From positions 1 to 12,662 of the forward strand of contig JANXXW010000508.1 of NCBI GenBank assembly GCA_025350425.1: DNA of 12,662 nt. The letters run 5' to 3'. Below, piece by piece: positions 1 through 6,805 of the stretch. Source of the DNA: Rhodospirillales bacterium (GTDB taxonomy: Bacteria; Pseudomonadota; Alphaproteobacteria; Acetobacterales; Acetobacteraceae). The position numbers and the translations under genes are program-made. Numbering within the stretch: the first letter of the stretch is position 1; the number at the start of each line of letters is the position of its first letter. The notes under the pieces are model-generated. The model had not been told where the DNA came from. It worked only from the letters and a program-made list of their open reading frames with translations, and searched no databases.

Positions 1-42
1 CCGCAATCCGGCCAGGGATCGGTCCCGTAATCCAGCCAGTCG

Positions 43-690
43 TTATGCCACGGCATAGGGTGGGGTACTCATGAAGTTGGCGGTCGCCGAGGCGCGGCTG
101 ACCAGGGCCTTCATGGCCGGGTTCTCGTGGCTGTCCTTGGCGGTGATAGCCTCCATCGGTGCGAAATACTCGTGGGGATGCGGGATCTGGTTTTCGGCAA
201 ATCCGGCGTAGTGCCGCGGTTTCAACGCATAAAGAACGCGGATATCACGTACCGGCAGGATTAGCTGCAATGTCGGTGCCACGGCGATCACGCCGGTTAC
301 GCGCCAGCGCGGCGTGGCGTCGGTGGGAGTTATGTCCGCCAACAGCCAAGGAATCGGACACACCGCCATCAACGACTGAGTGCTGGGCGCGAAGCGGGAT
401 CGCTTATCCAACAGGTTCGAGAGGGAGCCACAAGCCTCGACTGCAAAAATATCGACGAAAGGTTCAACAACGGTACCGCCGAAATTGAGCCAGAGCCCGT
501 CAGGCAAGGTTCGGAGGCGGTCGCTTCCCGGTAATTTCAGGAATGGTTGGCAAATCCCGCCGGTCTCACAAGGTTGTCCCCTTAGCCAACCGTCATAGGC
601 GCCTTTACCTCTTGATAATCCTGGCGGACGTTGCGGCCACTGGCGAAGGCGTGCCCTCACAAGGGCGTCGAGCGAATGAAAAGGCACCAT
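43..690 (-). CDS. Unrecognised 215-aa protein
   Basis: I do not recognise this family. The reading frame extends upstream to 762, but I chose the ATG at 688-690 because GGAGA sits six bases before it (697-701), while the 24 extra upstream residues look like translated leader. The protein has no evident signal peptide or membrane segment. The most conserved-looking block is residues 75-100: Asp80, then EACGS at 85-89, then NLLDKRSRF at 92-100. An acidic residue followed by E-x-C and a DKR cluster faintly resembles a degenerate PD-(D/E)XK nuclease core, but that is speculation. Other notable strings are CETGGIC (41-47) and HPHEYF (171-176). Its base composition is somewhat poorer in GC than the housekeeping genes, and the DNA upstream is very AT-rich, which suggests an accessory gene. 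That it is a real gene is fairly likely from its length, start signals and non-random composition. Its function is unknown. Confidence 0.65.
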   Translation of the reverse strand: MVPFHSLDALVRARLRQWPQRPPGLSRGKGAYDGWLRGQPCETGGICQPFLKLPGSDRLRTLPDGLWLNFGGTVVEPFVDIFAVEACGSLSNLLDKRSRFAPSTQSLMAVCPIPWLLADITPTDATPRWRVTGVIAVAPTLQLILPVRDIRVLYALKPRHYAGFAENQIPHPHEYFAPMEAITAKDSHENPAMKALVSRASATANFMSTPPYAVA

Positions 691-730
691 GCAATGTCTC
701 CGGTTGTCAGGACTAAACAGCCATAAAAAC

Positions 731-758
731 AACCTACATCTCGGAAAATTGATGGCAA
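731..758 (-). promoter_or_regulatory. Possible promoter for the 215-aa protein gene
   Basis: Read on the minus strand, TTGCCA (753-758) matches a sigma-70 -35 box at five of six positions and is followed after 16 bases by TAGGTT (731-736), a poor -10 match. It would give a leader of roughly 35 nt before the ATG at 690. This is a weak call from pattern alone. Confidence 0.2.
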
Positions 759-785
759 GCATACGCCCAGGAGTTATTACCGCGA

Positions 786-809
786 CATTTAGATATCGCT
801 TCCTAAATG
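786..809. repeat. 7-bp inverted repeat, possible operator
   Basis: CATTTAG at 786-792 is repeated inverted as CTAAATG at 803-809, with 10 bases between. The half-site centres are 17 bases apart, and the repeat lies about 95-120 bases upstream of the ATG at 690. This suits a dimeric regulator site, but AT-rich DNA yields such repeats by chance. Confidence 0.3.
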
Positions 810-1032
810 AGAATATAGCGGCAGATATTCCAGCGGAAGCTCGTTAGGCATATGTGAAACATAAATCCGTGACATCAACCGGGAACTCAAACGACACAGC
901 AAAAAGCGTTTATAATCTGGAAGCTAATTATGACTTATAGGAAAATACATTAATTAACCATAGTAACTGTCTCAGAAAATAATCAGATTTTCAAATATCG
1001 ACATATAGAAGCACTAATAATATATAATCTCT

Positions 1033-1053
1033 TTTCTTAACGGTTTCTTAACG
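1033..1053. repeat. 10-bp direct repeat with 11-bp period
   Basis: TTTCTTAACG occurs at 1033-1042 and again at 1044-1053, separated by one base. It lies just outside the gltA terminator, on the downstream side of gltA. The copies are exact and sit on the same face of the helix. Confidence 0.5.
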
Positions 1054-1060
1054 TCTGAAT

Positions 1061-1097
1061 GAAAAAGGCCCGCCCGAAACATATTCCGGGCGGGCCT
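1061..1097 (-). terminator. Rho-independent terminator of gltA
   Basis: A perfect 11-bp GC-rich stem pairs 1066-1076 (AGGCCCGCCCG) with 1087-1097 around a 10-base loop. On the minus strand the stem is followed by a run of five T (1062-1066; the last T also closes the stem). It lies about 60 bases beyond the gltA stop codon. There is no T run on the plus-strand side, so it acts in the gltA direction only. Confidence 0.9.
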
Positions 1098-1155
1098 GAA
1101 CAGACGAACGCCTTCATCTAAGGACGGCGGATCATTTCGGATTTACATACGTGAG

Positions 1156-2469
1156 TTAGCGTCTGTCGAGCGTCACGAAGTCCCGTTGCGTCGGTCCGGT
1201 ATAGACCTGGCGGGGACGTCCGATGCGCTGGCTGGGGTCCTCGATCATCTCTTTCCACTGGCTGAACCAGCCCACCGTGCGGGCAACCGCGAAAAGAACC
1301 GTGAACATGCTGGTCGGGAAGCCCATCGCTTTCAGGATGATGCCCGAATAGAAGTCTACATTTGGATACAGTTTGCGACTGGTGAAATACTCGTCGTGCA
1401 GCGCGATGCGCTCCAGTTCAGCGGCCAAGTCGAGTAGCGGATCGTCCTTGATGCCGAGTTCCTTCAGCACAGCGTGACAGGTATGCTGCATGATCGTCGC
1501 GCGCGGATCATAGTTTTTGTAGACGCGATGGCCGAAGCCCATCAGCCGCACGTTGCTGTTCTTGTCCTTCACCTTTTCGATGAAGTCCGGGATTTGATCG
1601 ACATGGCCGATTTCGGCCAACATCTTCAGCACGGCCTCGTTGGCTCCGCCATGCGCGGGACCCCATAGGCTCGCGATGCCGGCCGCAATGCAGGCGAACG
1701 GGTTGGCGCCGGTCGAACCTGCAAGTCGCACCGTGCTTGTGGACGCGTTCTGCTCGTGATCTGCGTGCAGGATGAGGATCAGGTCCATGGCGCGCGCGAG
1801 CACCGGGTTCACATGGTATTCCTCGGCCGGCACGGCATTCATCATATAAAGGAAGTTCTCGGCATAACCGAGATCGTTCCGGGGATAGACGAAGGGCTGG
1901 CCAATGGCATATTTATAGGCCCAGGCCGCGATTGTGGGCATCTTCGCGATCAGCCGGAAGGCGCTGATGCGGCGCACCTCGGGGTCGTTGATGTCCAGGC
2001 TGTCGTGATAAAACGCTGACAGCGCGCCCACCACACCACACATGATCGCCATTGGATGAGCGTCTCGGCGAAAGCCGTTGTAAAAACTACGAATTTGCTC
2101 GTGCAACATCGTATGGCGTGTCACGCCACTCTCGAACTCGAGCTTTTCTGCCGCGTTTGGCAGCTCGCCATTCAGCAACAAGTGGGCGACCTCTAAGAAG
2201 GTCGAATGCTCGGCCAGTTGCTCAATCGGATAGCCCCGATGAAGCAGTACGCCGAGATCACCATCGATATAGGTGATCTTGCTTTCGCAGGCTGCCGTGC
2301 CGCCATATCCGGGGTCGTATGTGAAGATGCCGAGTTCGCTGTAGAGTTTGCGGATATCCGCCACCTCAGGACCAATTGTACCTGGGACTAACGGCATCTT
2401 CAGTGATTTGTCGGTTCCATCCAACGTGATCGTAACTGACCTGCCGCCGTTCGTCGTGCTGCCGCTCAT
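1156..2469 (-). CDS. gltA: Citrate synthase
   Basis: Condenses acetyl-CoA and oxaloacetate to citrate, the entry step of the TCA cycle, in the cytoplasm. The 437-residue protein has the length and motifs of the proteobacterial type-II (hexameric, GltA) enzymes. The catalytic triad is intact: His273 in GPAHGG, His314 in GFGHRVY and Asp372 in NVDFYSG, matching E. coli His264, His305 and Asp362. The oxaloacetate/CoA loop HADHEQNASTSTVR is at 235-248. The ATG start is supported by GAGGAA about eight bases upstream. The gene is followed by a strong rho-independent terminator and preceded by 120 bases containing a stem-loop, so it is probably transcribed separately from the SNase-like gene upstream or partly coupled to it. 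Nothing in the sequence is unusual for the family. Confidence 0.98.
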   Translation of the reverse strand: MSGSTTNGGRSVTITLDGTDKSLKMPLVPGTIGPEVADIRKLYSELGIFTYDPGYGGTAACESKITYIDGDLGVLLHRGYPIEQLAEHSTFLEVAHLLLNGELPNAAEKLEFESGVTRHTMLHEQIRSFYNGFRRDAHPMAIMCGVVGALSAFYHDSLDINDPEVRRISAFRLIAKMPTIAAWAYKYAIGQPFVYPRNDLGYAENFLYMMNAVPAEEYHVNPVLARAMDLILILHADHEQNASTSTVRLAGSTGANPFACIAAGIASLWGPAHGGANEAVLKMLAEIGHVDQIPDFIEKVKDKNSNVRLMGFGHRVYKNYDPRATIMQHTCHAVLKELGIKDDPLLDLAAELERIALHDEYFTSRKLYPNVDFYSGIILKAMGFPTSMFTVLFAVARTVGWFSQWKEMIEDPSQRIGRPRQVYTGPTQRDFVTLDRR

Positions 2470-2549
2470 GCGTTGTTCCTCGAAGACGCGGGCTCATCCC
2501 GCATCGCGTTATGCGAGGCGCTGCCGCAATGATGCCTTATTTATGGTGA

Positions 2550-2576
2550 CCCGCGGAGGAGCGCAACCTTCGCGGG
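2550..2576 (-). terminator. Stem-loop between the SNase-like gene and gltA
   Basis: 2550-2559 pairs with 2567-2576 around a 7-base loop. On the minus-strand RNA this is nine pairs with one A-C mismatch. The stem begins 13 bases after the SNase-like stop codon but no T run follows it. It may be a weak or factor-dependent terminator, an RNA-stabilising hairpin, or a protein-binding site for gltA. A weak promoter-like pair (TTGCGC at 2561-2566 and TAAATA at 2538-2543 on the minus strand, 17 bases apart) overlaps it, which would place the gltA -35 box in the loop. Function is undecided. Confidence 0.4.
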
Positions 2577-2589
2577 TGCAGCATCCCGG

Positions 2590-3162
2590 TTAGGACGCCT
2601 TGGCACTCCGGCTCTGCCATAGCCCAACCTGCCGCGCCCGCGCGCCCGCCTCGTCGTCTCCGAAGGCCGGCGCATCCACCTGCGCCCGTGCCCAGCCACC
2701 GGCGACCATCGCGCGGTTCACGTCGCGGCCGCCGGACTCGCACATCGCCAGGGGATGTCCGGCCACGTCACGCCCGTTTAACTCGCATGCGATGAGGTGC
2801 CCACGCACAAACCCAGCTAGCGCTTCGGTGGCCGCCGCTCCGCAATCGTACCCAGTCCCGTCATCCCGTTGGCAGATCTGCCCTCGCCGGGGTGCCGAGA
2901 CGCCCTTCAAGCGCAGCACCGTATCGCGCACCCGCAACGTGTCGCCATCCACGACGGCGATCTGTGGCGCATCGGCCGTCAACGTTCCCGACAGAACAGG
3001 GACACGTCCGAACAACTCCGCAGGCAACGCGATCAGCATCAGCGCGGCGCCACCCACGGCGCCGATGAGCCCGGCCGCGACAGTACGGACGATGCCGCCA
3101 CGCCCCTTACCAGTGGGTCCGGAATGAAAGATCCGACGTGATTTCTGACTGAGCACGCACAC
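2590..3162 (-). CDS. Membrane-anchored SNase-like (thermonuclease-fold) protein, probably inactive
   Basis: The C-terminal two thirds match the staphylococcal nuclease (SNase-like, OB-fold) family: VVDGDTLRV (70-78), VLRLKGVSAP (82-91), a DCG segment (106-108), VNRAMVAGGWA (148-158) and a closing VGLW (179-182). A hydrophobic stretch at about 24-46 looks like a signal anchor, so the domain is probably periplasmic. Aligning by eye to the Staphylococcus enzyme, Asp21 and Arg35 are kept (Asp72, Arg84), but Asp40 is Ser89, catalytic Glu43 is Arg92 and Arg87 is His136. Nuclease activity is therefore doubtful. Binding of nucleic acid or protein, as in Tudor-SN domains, is possible. The start is uncertain: the frame begins with GTG at 3162, with another GTG at codon 3, and neither has a clear Shine-Dalgarno site. 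It lies 67 bases after the CHAD gene and may share its transcript. Confidence 0.85.
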   Translation of the reverse strand: MCVLSQKSRRIFHSGPTGKGRGGIVRTVAAGLIGAVGGAALMLIALPAELFGRVPVLSGTLTADAPQIAVVDGDTLRVRDTVLRLKGVSAPRRGQICQRDDGTGYDCGAAATEALAGFVRGHLIACELNGRDVAGHPLAMCESGGRDVNRAMVAGGWARAQVDAPAFGDDEAGARARQVGLWQSRSAKAS

Positions 3163-3199
3163 CCCGCAAGGCGGTTCCGGACGGCGGGTGTCCTAACGA

Positions 3200-3218
3200 T
3201 TGCGGCACAATTCCGCAA
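3200..3218 (-). other. Small stem-loop after the CHAD gene
   Basis: TTGCGG (3200-3205) pairs with CCGCAA (3213-3218) around a 7-base loop, 11 bases beyond the CHAD stop codon. There is no T run, so at most it is a weak terminator or 3' stabiliser. Confidence 0.3.
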
Positions 3219-3229
3219 CTCGATTCGTA

Positions 3230-4687
3230 TCAATTCCATGCTGGCGGTGTGCGATGAAGTTTGCGCCATGCCACCTCGATCCGCGCCCGGACGTCACCTG
3301 TCCGGGCCGCGACATCGCCCGCGATTACGCCAGCGGCATATCCGGACACACGGCCGAGTTCGGCCACGAGCGTCGCCGTCACGGTCCCGTCGTTCAGGGT
3401 CCCGAGTGCTTCCTGGAGCGCGCTGACGCGACGAATGTAGCGGGCCATCGCTCTGCCCGGGAACAGCGGCGTGAAGAATTCGCCCGCATAACGCAGCCGC
3501 TTCGCCTTGATCCTAAGATCGTGCAGGTCCGCTGCCGGGAAATGATTCACCGCCTCGCCACCTGCCAGCAGCTTGCGCCGCAGTCTCGAAAGTCTGTGCG
3601 CCGCAAATGCTTCCAGCGTCGGCGGCTCGATCTCGTCCAACCGCCAGGGCCGCACCGACGACAGGCCCGCAAGCCGTACGCCAAGCACCCGGAACTCGGC
3701 GCTCTCCAAATATGCTCGCAGGTCCACGTAGCACTCGGTTCGTCGGCGTCGGGCTTTGGTTAACAATCGCTGCACCGAAATGTTGTCCGCGAACGCCTCC
3801 AGCCGTGCCGCCGTCTCTTCAGTAAAGACGTCCCAGTCCCGCGCCGGCCCGAGTACGCTTGCAAGGCCGCGCAATTCCTGTCGCGTCAGCTCAAGTTCGG
3901 GGCATCCAATGGCACGTCGGAACAACGACATCGCCGATCGTAGCCGGCGCATGGCGACCCGCATCTGATGCACTGGTTCGGTTCCTGCCCGGATTGCCGC
4001 AGCCGGCGCCAAGGCCAGCAAGGTTGCGGTGAGATGGGCCACCAGGTGGGCGAATGCGTCGCTCACGGACATGCTGCCCAGCAACAGCGGCGGTTCAGGC
4101 CGGCGCGGAGGGGGCGCGGGTTTGGCGAGCAGGATCGCGGTGGCCGCGAAGCTTCTGGCCGGAATGCTGGCACGCAGCGCCCGCGCCGACGCGAGCGCGG
4201 TTGCCAGCACCAACTCGGACGGTCCGCGTAGCACCAGCCTGCAAACGCGTCGCTCGGCAGCCACCGCGCGAATCACGCCCTGTTCGAGCGTCATCGACAC
4301 GGCGCCGTTTCCGCTTGCTAGGCGCACAGTCGCGCGGGTTCCGTCGAACGCTGCGATAGGGAGTAATGGCCCCGGCCAGCTATCGCCAAACGCCGCGAGA
4401 TCGCCAGCTTGCGCCAGTAGCACGCACGGCGTTCCCGGCACCCAGGTCATGTCCGCCGCCACCCGCATTTGCATCACAAACCAGGAAGTTTCCAGCCCGG
4501 CCCGGCGCTCCTCGACGGCCTTGTCGTCAGATGCGATCACCCCGTCATGCGTGTCGTGCCAAACCGTCGAGGCCGGGGTCGTCCGGACCCGCGTGCCCTT
4601 CAGTCGCCTAAGCGCGGGCACTCCACGCAGCAGGATGGCATCGGCGGGATCGAGGTCGAGTGCCAATTCCAACGGCGGCTCATCCAC
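3230..4687 (-). CDS. CYTH-CHAD domain protein with degenerate CYTH half
   Basis: This is a 485-residue two-domain protein. The C-terminal half (about 200-480) is a CHAD domain, a helical domain rich in His, Lys and Arg that binds polyphosphate in characterised members. Its two hallmark helices are clear: VHQMRVAMRRLR (239-250) and LHDLRIKAKRLRY (388-400). The N-terminal half (about 1-190) has the position and spacing of a CYTH (triphosphate tunnel) domain, but its signature is worn. ExExK is reduced to ELALD (7-11) and the usual YYDT reads WHDT (43-46), so catalysis is unlikely. A proline-rich linker (188-200) joins the halves. The start is GTG at 4685-4687; its Shine-Dalgarno GGAG overlaps the end of sixA, and only 5 bases separate the genes, so translation is probably coupled. 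The partner sixA suggests a joint role in phosphate or polyphosphate physiology (inference). Confidence 0.9.
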   Translation of the reverse strand: MDEPPLELALDLDPADAILLRGVPALRRLKGTRVRTTPASTVWHDTHDGVIASDDKAVEERRAGLETSWFVMQMRVAADMTWVPGTPCVLLAQAGDLAAFGDSWPGPLLPIAAFDGTRATVRLASGNGAVSMTLEQGVIRAVAAERRVCRLVLRGPSELVLATALASARALRASIPARSFAATAILLAKPAPPPRRPEPPLLLGSMSVSDAFAHLVAHLTATLLALAPAAAIRAGTEPVHQMRVAMRRLRSAMSLFRRAIGCPELELTRQELRGLASVLGPARDWDVFTEETAARLEAFADNISVQRLLTKARRRRTECYVDLRAYLESAEFRVLGVRLAGLSSVRPWRLDEIEPPTLEAFAAHRLSRLRRKLLAGGEAVNHFPAADLHDLRIKAKRLRYAGEFFTPLFPGRAMARYIRRVSALQEALGTLNDGTVTATLVAELGRVSGYAAGVIAGDVAARTGDVRARIEVAWRKLHRTPPAWN

Positions 4688-4692
4688 GAATG

Positions 4693-5226
4693 CTACTCCG
4701 CCAACTCCGGCAGATCCCGAGGGCTCAGAAACCGGGTAAGTTGTCCGCCGCCCGCGGCAAGGGTGGCCCAGGCGCCAGGAATGGCGAACTCGGCCAGTGC
4801 CCCGGTCGGGTAACCGTCACTCAAACGGCGGATCTCAGCATTCGCGAAATCGTCTGCTGCCGCTCCCACCAAGGCCATCGCAAGCTCGTGCATTCCTGGA
4901 TTATGCCCCAGCAACAACACGGTGTGAGCCGTTTCGGAGACACCGTTGAGAACGTCGAACATCTGGTCGAGCCGCGCCAGGTATAATGCGTCGAGCGGTT
5001 CGACCAGCGGCGTCTCATCCCATGGCTCAAGTGCCTCCAGCGTTTGCAGGGTGCGACGCGCCGAGGATACCAGCACCACGTCTGGTGCCAGCCCGAGCTC
5101 GCGCATTGCCCGGCGCATTGCTACCGTAGCCAAGCGCCCACGCGTATTTAGGGGCCTTGCATGGTCGGAAAGCCTCGCATCGTCCCACGATGATTTCGCG
5201 TGACGCATCAGCAGCAACTGGCGCAT
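4693..5226 (-). CDS. SixA-type histidine phosphatase
   Basis: A small (177-aa) member of the histidine phosphatase superfamily, SixA branch. Catalytic RHAKSSW is at 8-14 with the nucleophile His9; Arg57 is in SSARRTLQT (54-62) and the second His, His108, is in LLLGHNPGMHE (104-114). E. coli SixA dephosphorylates phosphohistidine on signalling and PTS proteins; the substrate here cannot be read from sequence. I placed the start at ATG 5224-5226, giving the family's usual MRQLLLMRHAK opening. The GGAGA is about 14 bases upstream, which is too far, but ideally spaced for the ATT three codons earlier, so an ATT start at 5233-5235 cannot be excluded. First gene of the unit with the CHAD protein, and divergent from ffh. 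Confidence 0.88.
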   Translation of the reverse strand: MRQLLLMRHAKSSWDDARLSDHARPLNTRGRLATVAMRRAMRELGLAPDVVLVSSARRTLQTLEALEPWDETPLVEPLDALYLARLDQMFDVLNGVSETAHTVLLLGHNPGMHELAMALVGAAADDFANAEIRRLSDGYPTGALAEFAIPGAWATLAAGGGQLTRFLSPRDLPELAE

Positions 5227-5262
5227 GGCGGAAATGGGTGTTCTCCAGGCATGTTGCTCTTG

Positions 5263-5291
5263 ATTGTGACACGTCCTGAAAGACTTGTCCC
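5263..5291 (-). promoter_or_regulatory. Candidate promoter of sixA-CHAD
   Basis: On the minus strand GGGACA (5286-5291) and CACAAT (5263-5268) each match the sigma-70 boxes at four of six positions with an ideal 17-base spacer. Transcription would start about 30 bases before the sixA ATG. Predicted from pattern only. Confidence 0.3.
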
Positions 5292-5304
5292 GTCTACGCC
5301 ACAC

Positions 5305-5333
5305 TTGACGATTGACGGTTCGTGCGCCCATAC
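5305..5333 (+). promoter_or_regulatory. Candidate promoter of ffh
   Basis: TTGACG occurs twice, at 5305-5310 and 5312-5317, seven bases apart. The first is followed at 17-18 bases by a CCATACC stretch, which is a weak -10. Transcription would start near 5340, leaving a leader of about 60 nt. The duplicated box could also be a regulator site. Confidence 0.3.
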
Positions 5334-5402
5334 CACGCGCCTTGGTGCCGCCCCGCGAGTGTTCGCGCAGCGGCTCGTTCTGCGTTGGGATGTCACATAG
5401 CT

Positions 5403-6797
5403 TTGTTTGACGCGCTAACCAGCAAACTTTCCACGGTATTCGACGGGCTGCGCCGACGTGGCGCGCTGAATGAAACCGACGTGCTGGAAGCACTGCGCGA
5501 GGTTCGTCTCGCGTTGCTGGACGCCGATGTAGCACTTCCCGTCGTAAAGGATTTCGTCACCCGCGTCCGCGAGCGCGCCATCGGTCAGGAAGTGATCGAC
5601 AGCGTCTCGCCTGGTCAGCAGGTCGTGAAGATCGTCAACGACGTGCTGATCGAGCAACTCGGCGGGGCAGGGGTAGTGGCCCTGAACCTCAACGCCGTGG
5701 CTCCTATCCCTATCCTGATGGTCGGCCTTCAGGGTTCCGGCAAAACCACCACGTCTGGCAAGCTCGGCCTCCGCCTGTCCCAGCGGCTCCGGAAGAAGGT
5801 GTTGCTCGCCAGCCTCGACACGCAGCGCCCCGCCGCCCAGTTGCAGCTCCAAGTGCTCGCGCAACAGGCCGGTGTCGCCAGCCTGCCGATCGTGCCGGGC
5901 GAGACACCGTTGCAGATCGCGCGCCGGGCGATGGAGACCGGACGGCGCGAGGTGTTCGACATCGTCATCCTCGACACCGCTGGCCGCCTGTCGATCGACG
6001 CTGACTTGATGAACGAGGTGCGCGAAATCCGCGCCGAGACCAATCCGGCCGAGACCCTCCTGGTGGTCGATGCCATGACCGGCCAAGATGCGGTCAACAC
6101 GGCTCGCGCCTTCAACGACGCGCTGGGCATCACCGGCATCGTCATGACCCGCATGGACGGCGATGCCCGTGGCGGTGCCGCTTTGTCCATGCGCGCGATC
6201 ACCGGTGCGCCAATCAAGCTGACTGGTTCCGGCGAGAAGCTCGAGGCACTCGAAGACTTCCATCCCGAACGCGTTGCTGGCCGCATCCTTGGCCAGGGTG
6301 ACGTGCTGGGGCTGGTTGAGCGCGCCTCCGAGACGATCGACCAGGAGGAGGCGGAGAAGCTTGCCAGGAAGATGGCCAAAGGCCGTTTCGACCTGGACGA
6401 TTTTGCGGCTCAGCTGAAGCAGATCACCAAGATGGGCAGCATCTCCTCAATTCTCGGCATGTTGCCGGGCGCGGGCAAGCTACAGGCGCAACTGGAAGCC
6501 AATGGTGGGGCAGCCAACCTCGACAAGAAGGTGATCAATCGTCAGGCGGCGATCATCTCCAGCATGACGCTGAAGGAACGCCGCGCGCCCGACATCATCA
6601 AGGCCAGTCGCAAGAAGCGCATCGCCGCCGGATCGGGCGTGAGCGTGCAGGACGTCAACAAGCTGCTGAAGCAATTCGATGACATGTCGTCGATGATGAA
6701 GCGGATGAACAAGCTGGGGCCGAAGGGCCTGATGCGGCATGGCCTGGGCGCGCTCATGCCTGGCCAACGTGCCAACCAGCCGCGCCGTAGCTTTTAA
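5403..6797 (+). CDS. ffh: Signal recognition particle GTPase Ffh
   Basis: The protein subunit of SRP binds 4.5S RNA and signal sequences on the ribosome and delivers nascent chains to the FtsY receptor. From the chosen start it is 464 residues. It has an N-terminal four-helix bundle, then the NG GTPase domain: P-loop GLQGSGKTT (108-116), DTQRPAA (139-145), DTAGR (191-195), TRMDGD (249-254) and GSGEK (275-279). The methionine-rich M domain follows from about 303, with the finger loop MGSISSILGMLPG (344-356) and RNA-binding RIAAGSGVSVQDVN (406-419). The frame is open back to an ATG at 5322, but family members begin M-F-D-A-L, which fits TTG at 5403-5405 followed by FDAL. The Shine-Dalgarno is weak (GGGA about 12 bases upstream), and a six-codon ATG frame at 5390-5410 overlaps the start. 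First gene of the rpsP-leuB run. Confidence 0.96.
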   Translation: MFDALTSKLSTVFDGLRRRGALNETDVLEALREVRLALLDADVALPVVKDFVTRVRERAIGQEVIDSVSPGQQVVKIVNDVLIEQLGGAGVVALNLNAVAPIPILMVGLQGSGKTTTSGKLGLRLSQRLRKKVLLASLDTQRPAAQLQLQVLAQQAGVASLPIVPGETPLQIARRAMETGRREVFDIVILDTAGRLSIDADLMNEVREIRAETNPAETLLVVDAMTGQDAVNTARAFNDALGITGIVMTRMDGDARGGAALSMRAITGAPIKLTGSGEKLEALEDFHPERVAGRILGQGDVLGLVERASETIDQEEAEKLARKMAKGRFDLDDFAAQLKQITKMGSISSILGMLPGAGKLQAQLEANGGAANLDKKVINRQAAIISSMTLKERRAPDIIKASRKKRIAAGSGVSVQDVNKLLKQFDDMSSMMKRMNKLGPKGLMRHGLGALMPGQRANQPRRSF

Positions 6798-6805
6798 CCA
6801 ATTTT

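Larger units (their letters stand above)
691..1155. other. AT-rich intergenic region
   Basis: No credible gene lies in these 465 bases between the start of the 215-aa protein gene and the stop of gltA, both on the minus strand. The right end holds the gltA terminator. The core is strikingly AT-rich: by hand count about 26% GC over 901-1060, against well over 60% in the flanking housekeeping genes. It is dense in TA steps. It also contains a 7-bp inverted repeat (786-792 and 803-809) and a 10-bp direct repeat (1033-1042 and 1044-1053). It probably carries the promoter and regulatory sites of the 215-aa protein gene and may mark the edge of an acquired segment. Confidence 0.6.

Noticed and set aside
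1..56. Minus-strand frame beginning MPWHNDWLDYGTDPW at 54-56, open to the left edge and overlapping the end of the 215-aa protein gene
   Set aside because: No Shine-Dalgarno site is visible and only 18 codons are in the window; it cannot be told from chance.
2600..3127. 175-codon plus-strand frame opposite the SNase-like gene
   Set aside because: The minus strand encodes recognisable SNase-fold motifs; this frame is low-complexity Pro/Ser/Arg/Ala.
4029..4739. 236-codon plus-strand frame opposite the CHAD gene
   Set aside because: Ser/Ala/Arg-rich shadow of a clearly coding minus-strand gene.
5415..6263. 282-codon antisense frame inside ffh
   Set aside because: Shadow of a conserved GC-rich gene; low-complexity composition and no start signals.
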